From: Ignavibacteriota bacterium
GTDB lineage: Bacteria; Bacteroidota; Ignavibacteria; Palsa-1295
Assembly: GCA_025357895.1 (NCBI GenBank)
Contig: JANYLL010000154.1
Location: 1 to 15,616, forward strand
Reading direction: 5' to 3'
DNA: 15,616 nt
Part shown: positions 1 through 8,400 of the stretch, piece after piece
How positions within the stretch are numbered: position 1 is the stretch's first letter
Layout: every line of letters starts with the position of its first letter
The notes under the pieces: generated by a model
What the model was told of the DNA's origin: nothing
The model's input: the letters and a program-made list of their open reading frames with translations, nothing else
Database searches by the model: none
Program-made: the position numbers and the translations under genes

Positions 1-78
1 ATTTTACGGAAACAAAATTACATGAAGGTTGTTCTTTTAGTAATTATTTAATTTTTTTTCCCGGTTCTCTAATACAGT

Positions 79-674
79 ATGAACAAAAATTACTTAAAAA
101 ATATAGTAGTAATCTTCTTTTTGACGATGTTCGTCACAAACACAACGAGGGCACAATGTCCAACGGACATAGCACCAACTGGCAATACTTGGACAAATGA
201 AGGTGAACAGTCATTCACAAGTGGAGGATGCACTGTTGTTTATGCTTTTTGTGATCGATATGTACCTGACCCATATGGCGGACCAGATATCTATGAAACA
301 TATATCTATGAAGTAGATGACTCAACTGGTTGTATAGGGGGTCCACATATGCAATTGATATGGCAATTAAAGTGTCTTTTCAACATTCCCCTTTACATGG
401 GAATTGTAACCAATTAACAAAGCCCAAAATGTCAGCTTATCGACCAAATTGTTGGAGACCAGTAACCTATGGTAGGCAAGCTTGTGGGGATGGTTCTAGT
501 TATTGTAAAGAAACGTGTGAAATTTGTTACCAGTCTGGACAAATAATAAAATCGAATTGCCAATTTTCGACTATAGGTACGCCTCCTTGTAGTGATCCAC
601 CGAGTGGACATTTGCCCAACCCTTGGACGTCGGGTTGTTATAATATTGGCTGTGGAACATCAGAGATACATTGA
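79..674 (+). pseudogene. Cys-rich exported protein, interrupted by a frameshift
   Basis: Function not recognised. Two overlapping reading frames (79-417 and the frame ending at 674) appear to be halves of one gene. The first half begins at an ATG with a clear signal peptide (basic start, hydrophobic core, TTRAQ cleavage region), then a Cys-containing domain starting AQCPTDIAP. The second half carries on in the same style: CWRPV, CKETCEICY, PPCSDPP and a C-terminal SGCYNIGC. A G5 run at 337-341 is the obvious break point. With a sixth G the frames join as CIGG-STYAID, giving one protein of about 198 residues with Cys through both halves. No sorting domain is seen at its C terminus. The stop TGA at 672-674 overlaps the TTG start of the next gene, so the two are probably cotranscribed. 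The break could be true decay, an assembly error, or less likely programmed -1 frameshifting. If not one gene, 79-417 would be a 112-residue protein with an unrelated tail. Confidence 0.6.
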
Positions 675-2026
675 TTTCCAATATATATAAATCATTTGTA
701 TTAGCTTTCGCGTTCGTTAGCTTTTTATCGAACGCGAAAGCCCAATTTATATGGAAAGAAACCCATCCATCTAATGACCAGCAATTTAGCTACTCTTTTA
801 CTGCAGTTTCATGCTCAGGTGATAATTGCACAGTTGCGGGAATAACCTTTGATAAAGTAAAACACCATGTCCATATTATGTTTTGGCGTAGCAACGATGG
901 TGGATTAACTTGGTCTATCCAAGATCCCGGTCTTCCTTATGAGTTAGGTCAAAATCAAAATCAATTCATCTCGATTCAGCAAATTGACTCATTGAATGTT
1001 GTTGCTGTTGGTGATACAGGGTTGCTCGTGCGAACCTATGACGGAGGTAAAACATGGGAAACTCAAAATCTTCATACTAAAGCCTTTTTCACTGATGTGG
1101 ATTTTTCGGATCCAATGACTGGTATTGTTACAGCTTATGATACAATTGGCACTATTTTTGTGACAAGCGATGGGGGCAAAAATTGGAAGACTATACAAAT
1201 TGGAGGGTCGTACCTTCGACAATGCCACTCTTATGGTAATGGAAAGTTCAGAGTCTTCAAAGAAGGGCTTGGACCTCTTTATACGACAAATAATAACTGG
1301 GAAACAATTGACTCGACAAAACTACTGATAGATTCAACTCGAGATACGAATTATGCCTCCTATTTTTTTGATCATTGCAATTTCACAGGTGGAGATACAA
1401 TTATCGCTTACGGTAATTATTTATTACAAAGTGATGGGTTGCTTATGCGCTCCATTGATGCAGGTGCTTCGTAGAGCAAACCATTAACATTTAACAAAAT
1501 GGAATTCCACGACATTTTTTATATGACTCCGATAAATAGGGATACAGTGATTGCCACTGGCTTCGGAATTAATAAATTTATTCATAGTACTGATCAGGGT
1601 CTTTCATGGGCTGTAGATTCATTATTACTTGACAGTGTCTATAACGCTGATATCGCAGTTGGTCTTTCACTAACTTCTAATGGGTATTTCGTTGCCGCTT
1701 TTAGTCATAGTCCTTCAAGAGGCGCAACGAGTATTCTGGTTCGTGGTGGAAATAAACCAAAGGCAATAGTCAATACATACGAAAGACGAACTTCGTATCT
1801 TTTTCCTAATCCCGCTTCAAATATTTTAAGAATTACATCGGTTGACGCATTGAGTCAAATACAGTTGGTAGATATTTTTGGGCGTGATGTCCTGCATGGA
1901 ATGACGGATATACAGGGGAATGGAATTCTGGATGTCTCTTCTCTGCCTCGAGGGATGTATGACGTTCTATTAAAACGAGGCGATAAGATGCTTGTTGTTG
2001 ATAAGGTGTCGTTAACTAGTAATTAA
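671..2026 (+). pseudogene. T9SS-sorted Asp-box (BNR/Ycf48-like) protein with an in-frame TAG
   Basis: A secreted beta-propeller-like protein of about 451 codons split by one stop codon at 1472-1474, with the same frame open on both sides (671-1471 and 1475-2026). It starts at TTG 671; a signal peptide ending NAKAQ follows, and no ATG lies near enough to replace it. Asp-box repeats (S-x-D-x-G-x-x-W) occur at residues 74-81 (SNDGGLTW), 122-129 (TYDGGKTW) and 165-172 (TSDGGKNW). A fourth, SIDAGAS, is followed by the stop at residue 268, exactly where Trp belongs, and a fifth (STDQGLSW) lies after it. The last ~75 residues are a type A T9SS sorting domain: FPNPASN, then QLVDIFGRDV, then LPRGMYDVLL. 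Such domains direct export through T9SS and are removed by PorU, encoded 3.5 kb away. A TGG-to-TAG change at base 1473 explains the break. Neighbouring porU and porV end in TAG, so UAG is a true stop here. The cargo's own role is unknown. Confidence 0.85.
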
Positions 2027-2029
2027 GCG

Positions 2030-2070
2030 AAAAAAAATTCCGGGAAAGAATTTACTCTTTTCCGGAATTT
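2030..2070 (-). terminator. Intrinsic terminator between convergent genes
   Basis: Arms 2035-2049 and 2056-2070 pair over 15 bp with a single G-T wobble and a 6-nt loop; the core is TTCCGG. An A8 run at 2030-2037 becomes a U8 tract for minus-strand transcripts, so this is a textbook terminator for the sigma/anti-sigma/Spy operon, whose last stop is 23 bp away. For plus-strand transcripts from the Asp-box gene, whose stop lies 9 bp before the stem, the hairpin is the same but the U tract is only UUU within the stem, so termination in that direction would be weaker. Confidence 0.85.
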
Positions 2071-2092
2071 GTAATGAATTTAATAAATATTC

Positions 2093-2674
2093 TTACTTAC
2101 TATTTTGGGAAGGCTGATTGCCTCCTCTGCGGCGGAATGGTCTCCCCGGATGATTCGCCTTCCATCGATCTATCCTATCATGAATTTTCTCACGAACTTT
2201 GCGATTGAATTCCTTTTCAAAAACTAATAATTTTGCACGCTGGCGAGGCGTGATCACCGATTTAAGATTATTATCTAATTTTTCATAGCGGTCCTGAATC
2301 TGCTGATTGACCGCTTTAATGCTCTGTAAGGTCGGATCAACATCACCATCTTTGTAGTCGCCGCGTGTCAGTTGCACGAGTTTTAACTCCTGCTCCTGGC
2401 GCTGCTTGACAAGGTTTATCAGATCTTTCTCAGCCGGATCATATTCGGCGAAAAATCTTTTTGACGTCTCATCATCAAGATTCAAAACTTCGCGAAGCTT
2501 TTGATGCTTCACTTCTTCTACCTTCTGAATGAGCAATTTTACTTTTTCCGGATCGACCTTACGATGCGGCTTAGGAAGCGGAGTTGTAGTGCTCGCATCC
2601 TGTGCAAAAAGCGGTAATCCGAAACTAAGTACGAGAGCTATAAGCAATCCCGATCTAATAGTATTTTGTAACAT
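2093..2674 (-). CDS. Periplasmic Spy/CpxP-like helical protein
   Basis: A small exported, highly charged helical protein of 193 residues. It has an N-terminal signal peptide (hydrophobic residues 8-23, LFAQ before the mature part), then long Lys/Glu/Gln-rich helices and a basic C-terminal tail (RRRGG). The arrangement of a helical segment followed by ITPRQRAKLLVFEKEF resembles the LTxxQ motifs of Spy/CpxP family envelope chaperones and stress sensors, but the motif is degenerate, so the assignment is by resemblance. I chose the ATG at 2674 because a GGAG stands 9 nt upstream of it; an in-frame ATG at 2689 would add five residues but has no such site. The gene lies 29 nt after the anti-sigma-like gene and is last in the operon. 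In known systems Spy/CpxP proteins are targets or feedback regulators of envelope stress pathways, which fits this context. Confidence 0.6.
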   Translation of the reverse strand: MLQNTIRSGLLIALVLSFGLPLFAQDASTTTPLPKPHRKVDPEKVKLLIQKVEEVKHQKLREVLNLDDETSKRFFAEYDPAEKDLINLVKQRQEQELKLVQLTRGDYKDGDVDPTLQSIKAVNQQIQDRYEKLDNNLKSVITPRQRAKLLVFEKEFNRKVREKIHDRIDRWKANHPGRPFRRRGGNQPSQNSK

Positions 2675-2703
2675 ATTTTTATACTCCATTTCTAAAATTT
2701 TTA

Positions 2704-3294
2704 TTAATGCATATCTTGAGCGATCTTTACAACTGATTCGAGATCCGCTTCCGAAAGATTTTCATAATTCACGGGATCTTCGGTCTCATTGCCGGTAAGT
2801 GTTTGATCCATCGAAGCAAAATCATTCGCATCGATCGCCGCATCCAATGCCTTATCTGTTGTTGCCTTCACTGCAAGATTTGTATTCTTTATTGCTGTAA
2901 CTTTCGGCGCTGCAATAACCTTTGGAGTTGATGCAATATTTTTCGGCACCAGTGTCACTACTTCAGGAAGCTGGGGAGCAGTTACAACAGGCGTTTGCTG
3001 CACCTGGGTGATCTTCGGTTCAGAAGCAGGATTGATCAAAAGCACTGCAATGATCACTGCGGCAAGCCCTGCAGCTAAAGAAAAGCTGCGAAGTGTTGAA
3101 GTTGTAAGCCATGATAGTACCGAAGCAAAAATACTTTTCTTCTGCTCTTTCGCATCAATACGCTCCATCAGATGAACTCGGAAGTTCGTGAAATACCGCT
3201 CATCCGGTTCATTTTGTGAATATGGAATTCCGAAAGCGCGGATATCATCTTCAAGCGCTTTCAATTCCTTTTCGTTATAAATTTCTTCTTTCAT
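2704..3294 (-). CDS. Single-pass membrane protein, probable anti-sigma factor
   Basis: A 196-residue protein with a charged cytoplasmic-type N terminus (1-65), one strong transmembrane segment at about 69-88 (SFSLAAGLAAVIIAVLLI), then a Pro/Thr/Ala/Lys-rich periplasmic-type linker and an acidic end (NLSEADLESVVKIAQDMH). No HxxxCxxC zinc anti-sigma motif is present, so the call rests on topology and position: it follows the ECF sigma stop with only 4 nt between and precedes a Spy-like gene. I chose ATG 3294 over the TTG at 3315, which would overlap the sigma gene; AGAG lies about 7 nt upstream of the ATG. The N-terminal segment containing PDERYFTNFRVHLMERI would be the candidate sigma-binding region. 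It could also be another membrane component of the operon. Confidence 0.6.
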   Translation of the reverse strand: MKEEIYNEKELKALEDDIRAFGIPYSQNEPDERYFTNFRVHLMERIDAKEQKKSIFASVLSWLTTSTLRSFSLAAGLAAVIIAVLLINPASEPKITQVQQTPVVTAPQLPEVVTLVPKNIASTPKVIAAPKVTAIKNTNLAVKATTDKALDAAIDANDFASMDQTLTGNETEDPVNYENLSEADLESVVKIAQDMH

Positions 3295-3298
3295 AATT

Positions 3299-3904
3299 TT
3301 ACTCTGGCTTTGCAAGAGCTTCTAAACTGATGTTACTCTTTCGCTGTACATATTCTCCGATCTTCTTCACGGCATGAAAGTAATTCGCTTTCAAACCTCC
3401 GACGCTTGTGCCTAAGATCTGAGACATCTCTTCATAAGGCATTTCGTCATAAAAACGGAGCAGAAAAACTTCCCGTTGTTTTGGCGGCACCGTAGCGATT
3501 GCTTCTTCGATCAGCGCCGTCATCTCTATCCGCTCCATCCGTTCTTGCGCTGAATGTTGCCCGTCCTCAAGAATATTTTCAACTTCTTCCAGTCCGACAT
3601 TCTTCCGGACTTTCTTGCGGCGCGATTTATAGATCACAGCATTCATCATGATGCGGTAGATCCAGGTATAAAGTTTTGCATCGCCGCGAAACGTATCAAG
3701 AGCTTCATACACTTTTACAAACGTCTCCTGCGCTATCTCATCGGCTTCATCGTGATCACCATTGACTAATTTCCGAGCCGAATAATAAATCCGTTTCTGA
3801 TATCGCTCGACGATGATCGTAAAACTTACTCGTTTCTCGCCTTCGCGGAATTTCACTGCAAGTTCTTCGTCGCTAAGCTGCGCATATTCTTGTCGTAGGT
3901 CCAT
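3299..3904 (-). CDS. ECF-family RNA polymerase sigma factor (RpoE-like)
   Basis: A 201-residue group IV sigma factor that would direct RNA polymerase to a dedicated promoter set. Region 2 spans about residues 25-93, with the region 2.2 signature DEADEIAQETFVKVY at 52-66 and the promoter-melting segment FRGDAKLYTWIYRIMMN. A basic linker (KSRRKKVRK) follows. Region 4 spans about 130-183 with VPPKQREVFLLRFYDEM and a helix-turn-helix (YEEMSQILGTSVGGLKANYF). Length and order are normal for the family. The start ATG at 3904 has only a weak, distant AAGGA. It is the first gene of an operon with a membrane protein and a Spy-like protein, so release by envelope stress is the likely control. A long interrupted dyad lies about 100-155 bp upstream. 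Which genes it controls cannot be read from the window. Confidence 0.96.
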   Translation of the reverse strand: MDLRQEYAQLSDEELAVKFREGEKRVSFTIIVERYQKRIYYSARKLVNGDHDEADEIAQETFVKVYEALDTFRGDAKLYTWIYRIMMNAVIYKSRRKKVRKNVGLEEVENILEDGQHSAQERMERIEMTALIEEAIATVPPKQREVFLLRFYDEMPYEEMSQILGTSVGGLKANYFHAVKKIGEYVQRKSNISLEALAKPE

Positions 3905-4003
3905 CGGGGGATGTTATCCTTTGTTTTTCATCTATGCGCCCCTCTGAACGCCTTTTCTACTTTATTAGAGTTCAAAATAGGGATAAAGTTTAATCTCGAA
4001 AAT

Positions 4004-4059
4004 AACTATTTATTAATAATGAAGTCATAATTTGCATAAGTCATTATAAATCAATAGTT
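4004..4059. repeat. Interrupted inverted repeat upstream of the sigma operon
   Basis: Arms 4004-4022 and 4041-4059 are symmetrical about 4031.5 and match at 17 of 19 positions (AACTATT/AATAGTT outside, ATAATGA/TCATTAT inside), with an 18-nt spacer. It sits in the 212-bp AT-rich gap between the sigma gene (start 3904) and the end of the SirB1-like gene (4117). It could be an operator or 5'-UTR hairpin for the sigma operon, or a weak terminator for the SirB1-like gene. No long U tract follows it on the minus strand, so termination is the less likely reading. Confidence 0.5.
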
Positions 4060-4116
4060 TATTGTATTATAATGTTTACTTTTATGTGTTCCTATATAAT
4101 AAAAGCAATAGGAATT

Positions 4117-5064
4117 TCATTCAAAAATATCTTCCGATTCTTCGACTGTCTCTTCATGCTTTTTTCCTAACAATGCACTTTGGAACCGCTCAAAGGTTTT
4201 CTGGGATTTGCTATCCTTTTTTTCATGGAAGAGAACAATAAGATTTCTTATCATTCGCAGCAATATCATTCTAGGACTTGCAGGGCGGATAAATGATTCA
4301 TAATATGGGAGACCTGATGTATAAAGAAACTTCTTAATATCTTTCTCGCGAAGGATGATGCCGTTATTATATGCATCAATAAACAGCGGCTCGGTTTGAA
4401 TTCCGTCGTAACGGATAAGAAAATGTCCCGGAGTACTGACTCCTGCAAAAGGCAACCCCAATCTATGCCCTGCAATTAGTACATAAAGCACAGCAAGAGA
4501 GATCGGTATTCCGAGACGGCGATCAAGTACCTGATTGATATAACTATTATCTGCCTCTAAGAATTGTTCATGATTTCCTTTGAAGCCTCGCGTCTTAAAA
4601 AAGAAATCATTGACCGTTGCAAGAACTTCTTCAGGCGAATGAATCCCTTTCACTCTATCCTGTAGCATTCCGGCAAGTGCATCGAGTTCGGCTTTATAAT
4701 ATTCAATGTCAAGCCGGGGATACCCATACCGGGCAATAAGGAAAACTCCTTCTTCGAGTGCGCCGCGTTTTCTTTCTTCAAACTTGTGACGAAGATCTGC
4801 AAATTGCTCCAACAGCATTTTTTCATTGATCTCCTGAGCTATGACCGTTGCACGCGCTTTAGCAAGATCATCGGAAGCGAGATCAATAAAATCCAGCAGG
4901 GGATAAAGCATTGAATCGCCACGGGCGCGAAGCCGTTCTTCAACAGCTGTAGCAACGCGCGCATCAGGATCATCAAGCAGCGAAACAAGTGAGAGAAATT
5001 CACCATCCGCCTGATACCCCTGTTTTACAGCTGCAGCCGAAAGTTTGGTTTCGATTGAATTCAT
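4117..5064 (-). CDS. SirB1/transglutaminase-like family protein
   Basis: A 315-residue soluble protein. The middle (about residues 165-240) matches the SirB1 (Transglut_core2) pattern: NSYINQVLDRRLGIPISLAV at 173-192, then LGLPFAGVSTPGHFLIRYDG with the conserved PGHF at 212-215, then FIDAYNNGIIL. Where canonical transglutaminases have a nucleophilic Cys, this stretch reads ISLAVLY, which fits the usually Cys-less SirB1 group; enzymatic activity is therefore doubtful. Residues 25-60 (LVSLLDDPDARVATAVEERL) resemble a HEAT-like repeat. No signal peptide is seen, so it is probably cytoplasmic. The C-terminal tail is charged and acidic. I chose ATG 5064; the reading frame runs on to a TTG at 5091, adding nine residues without better support. 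It stands alone, 212 bp upstream of the sigma operon. Its cellular role is poorly known. Confidence 0.85.
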   Translation of the reverse strand: MNSIETKLSAAAVKQGYQADGEFLSLVSLLDDPDARVATAVEERLRARGDSMLYPLLDFIDLASDDLAKARATVIAQEINEKMLLEQFADLRHKFEERKRGALEEGVFLIARYGYPRLDIEYYKAELDALAGMLQDRVKGIHSPEEVLATVNDFFFKTRGFKGNHEQFLEADNSYINQVLDRRLGIPISLAVLYVLIAGHRLGLPFAGVSTPGHFLIRYDGIQTEPLFIDAYNNGIILREKDIKKFLYTSGLPYYESFIRPASPRMILLRMIRNLIVLFHEKKDSKSQKTFERFQSALLGKKHEETVEESEDIFE

Positions 5065-5497
5065 GATGTTCGTATATGGCAACACACTCAAAAGATAATA
5101 CCCTGAAATTTAACGCTGGGATAGGTAGAAATAGCTCCCTAAAAGAGCTTTTTGCCAAGATAGACAAACATTCTTGAAAGTGCCGATTTGAAACAATCTC
5201 TTTCTATTGCGTATCTATTCTAGCAGAAGATGTCGCTCCGGTTTCCGGATGGGAAGTGGAGACGATTTTGCGAACTTCTTTGGTTGAAAAAGCCTTTAAA
5301 TAGAGCTTCCTGTGGTCGAATGACTGCGTTAGCTTTTTACAAAAAAGAAAAAAGCCTATAGACGATTTCTACGATTAAACGATATGCGGGATGACATACT
5401 CAAAAAAGGGTAAAATTCTATCTCCGGTGTATCAAATAACATATTGAGGCGTTATTAGCGTTGATGGCTGATTTTTTTTAAGCCGGAATATATCGTT
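5065..5497. other. 433-bp intergenic region upstream of porU
   Basis: It separates the divergent SirB1-like gene and porU, so it should hold promoters for both, but I found no TAnnTTTG match in either useful orientation. It contains a weak hairpin (AGCTC 5133-5137, GAGCT 5145-5149, then T5), a short TCCGG-TTT-CCGGA dyad at 5237-5249, and three ACGAT copies at 5362, 5371 and 5379. An open stretch without a start codon (5178-5303) reads as protein-like (for example LAEDVAPVSGWEVETILRTS) and may be a gene relic. No tRNA or other RNA gene was recognised. Confidence 0.5.
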
Positions 5498-8400
5498 ATG
5501 CGTAGAAATACTTATAGAACATGTTTCTTCTACATGCGGAAATTGCTTCCGCTCGCTTCTTTCGTGCTGGTTCTCAGCTTCACGAATAGTTTTGCGCAAT
5601 CAGATTTTACTCAGAAATCTGCCTACAGTATCCTCTCCTCAAACCCCAATGAAATTATCATCAGCATTAGCCCTAATTACCATATTCACACCGTAGTTGA
5701 TGAAAAGACCGGTGAAAAATATGAGCGCATCAACTTTTCCGGCAGTTCCATAAAAGGCATTCCGATCGGGGCTCCGGCAGCCGAATGGCTTCCGTTATCG
5801 GTTCTGATACCATCGAATGAATCTGCATATGTTGAGATCATCAATGTGGAGTATGGTGCTCCCGACAACGCAGTACTTGCTCCTGTTCCAAATTCTATTT
5901 TTATCAAGGATGCAGAATTTAAAACGCGTGTTGAAAGCTATAGCAGGAATCCTGAGCTTTATTCTATCGCGCCTGCGGCAACAGTTACTACCACTTCTCC
6001 TGGTATCTTCCGCACGTCATATACACAAGAAATTGATATCCACCCCATCAGCTTCGATGCTGCTTCCAATACCATCAGGCTTATCAGGCAGATGATCGTG
6101 AAGATCAGCTTTGCCGGTTCCGGACAATCATCTGTTCCACAAATAATCTCACCGAACGAAGCAGAAATTTTCGGAGGGATGTTTGTTAATGGAGCAACGC
6201 GTGAATTTTATAATTCGGCAATACGCGAAGTAACAAAAGCCATCCCAGCATCATCTACTGTTTCTTATAAGCAAACTGCTTCACCAAATTCCAATGCGCA
6301 ATGGCTTGAGGTTACAACGAGCGATCAGGGAGTTTATCATATTACGGCAAGTGATCTTGCTAAATCCGGTATTACTTCTGCTGATCCGGCAAGCATTCAG
6401 CTCTTCGGATATGGCGGAGCGACCGTACCGGAAGATATCGATAGTGCGATAGGTGAACTTCATGAATGCACCGTTGATGTTCTCAGGAATGGCGACGGAT
6501 CTTTTTCCGAAGCGCGATTCTACGATCCGGGTTTGAATGAATGGTATTATAATCCCGGAAACGGACATACTACGCTATTCTGGCTTTATCATATTCTAAA
6601 TCCTTTTACCACATCGGGGCATTATCTTTTGAAGATCGGCGGAGCATCATCAGGAAAAAGAATTTCATCGAAGCCGGAGAATCCGCTTTCGCCGATATCG
6701 CAGAGCACTGTTCCGACAGTGGTCGTGCATGAAAGTGATGAACGGTTTGAAGATCGGTTTGTCAGCCGCGAATTTGTGGGAGAGGAAATTCCAAAAGGAA
6801 GAGATGTAACAATTGGACTTCCTGACCTTCCGGGTTATACGGCAGATTCTACGATTCTGCGCCCTGGATTTAATTCCCATGCCCTTTTAGCACGTACGAT
6901 CAACCTTACTCTCAATGGCGTTCAACTGCCCGGGATTTCTGACAACAGTCAGTATTTCCATACTGAAGAAGATATTATCACTTATACTTCGAGGAAATGG
7001 GATGAAGAAATTCTTGCGGGATCTCTTCTTCACACGCAGAATAATTCGCTCATACTATCTGCGACTACTACAGAAGAGGATTCAAAATTTTGGCTTAATT
7101 GGATCGAGGTTTTCTACCGTCGTCAAACATCGCTTAACGCCGGACAGATTCCTTTTTATCTTGTAGCAGATGGAAGAGGATTCAATTATAATTTTACTGA
7201 AGCAGCTTCGGGAGAGACTTGGGATGTAAGCGATCCATGGAACCCTGCGAAACTTGCTTCCTCTAATGGGTCTACAATGAATGTTCCTATTCAAGGAGAT
7301 GCGAACGGATTCCGGCAGTTTATTGCATTTACCGCTTCTTCGATCAAGAGTCCCACTGTTTCGGCGACTAAAACTTTAGTGCTTCATGACAGCGTATGCC
7401 AAACGGGCGCCGAAGATATTATCGTTACTCCTGCTGCGTTTTTAGATCAGGCGAATAAACTTGCCAATCAGCGCAGGATGGGTGGACAGGCAACGGGACC
7501 TCTAAGCGTTGCCGTTGTTACTGCTGAAGATATTTATCGTGAGTTCGGTTACGGCTCCTCTGATTATACAGCTATCCGGAATTTTATGGCATTCATGCTT
7601 CGTCATACAGCAGCAAATAATACAACGAAGCCTCTTTATCTCACACTTTTTGCGAACGGGCATTGTGATTACAGGAATAAGACGACGCAACTGCCGGTTG
7701 GTGTTCCGATCTATGAAATTTGGAAAAACTCTTCGGTAAAGAGGTTAGATTGCAATTCATTCAGAAGTAGTCAGCTGGAATATATTCCTGATGATCAATT
7801 TTTCGTTCATCTTACGCCGGGTAACAATAAAATGGATCTTGCCCTTGGAAGGGTTGTCGTGCATAATGCCGATGAAGCCGAGACATTCGTTACAAAGGTG
7901 ATCAAATATGAAACTTCCAGCGATCAGGGTGATTGGCGCGCTCGTGCAACGATGATCTGTGACGATAGATACGCTAGTGATGGACTTAAATTTAACGATG
8001 GCCTTGATCATTTACAAGCTACTCAAGATGAGGTTGTTTCTATACCATCAAGAATAGTACAAAAAGAAATTTACGGAGTTGCTTATCCGAATTTGTTTAC
8101 TTCTGCAGGAAGACGGAAACCTGATATGGAGAAGGCGATCATCGAAGCCTTTAACTCAGGTTCAGCGATCATTTCCTGGGTAGGGCATGGTAATCCTTCG
8201 GTCTGGGCGCATGAATCAATTCTTAGCGTTCCTTCTACAATAAATAAGCTTACGAATTTTAACAGGCTTGCATTTGTAACGACTGCGACATGTGATTTCA
8301 GCCGTTATGATAATTATGCAGCGCCGATCTCCGGCGGCGTACAGCTTATCATAAAAGCCGATGGCGGTGCGATCGCATCACTTGGCACTAGCCGCTCTGT

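Noticed and set aside
13..20. TAATTTTG (-7-like) motif on the minus strand
   Set aside because: No TTG at the required spacing upstream, and no gene visible in that direction within the window.
22..51. Short ORF MKVVLLVII upstream of the first gene
   Set aside because: Only nine codons, AT-rich context, no support beyond its resemblance to the start of a signal peptide.
336..342. Programmed -1 frameshift site
   Set aside because: The A GGG GGT context is not a proper slippery heptamer and no strong downstream structure was evident; a simple indel is the more economical explanation.
1472..1474. UAG recoded as an amino acid genome-wide
   Set aside because: porU and porV in the same window end at TAG at natural family ends, so UAG works as a stop here.
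4089..4114. 7-bp hairpin just after the SirB1-like gene as its terminator
   Set aside because: The stem is short and AT-rich and is followed by no U tract on the minus strand.
4122..4129. TATTTTTG (-7-like) motif on the minus strand before the sigma gene
   Set aside because: It lies inside the SirB1-like gene, over 200 bp from the sigma start, and lacks a -33 element.
5133..5153. Intrinsic terminator AGCTC/GAGCT plus T5
   Set aside because: Only a 5-bp stem, and no plus-strand gene ends upstream that would need it.
5362..5383. Three ACGAT repeats as iterons
   Set aside because: The unit is too short and the spacing uneven (9 and 8 bp); no replication gene is present.
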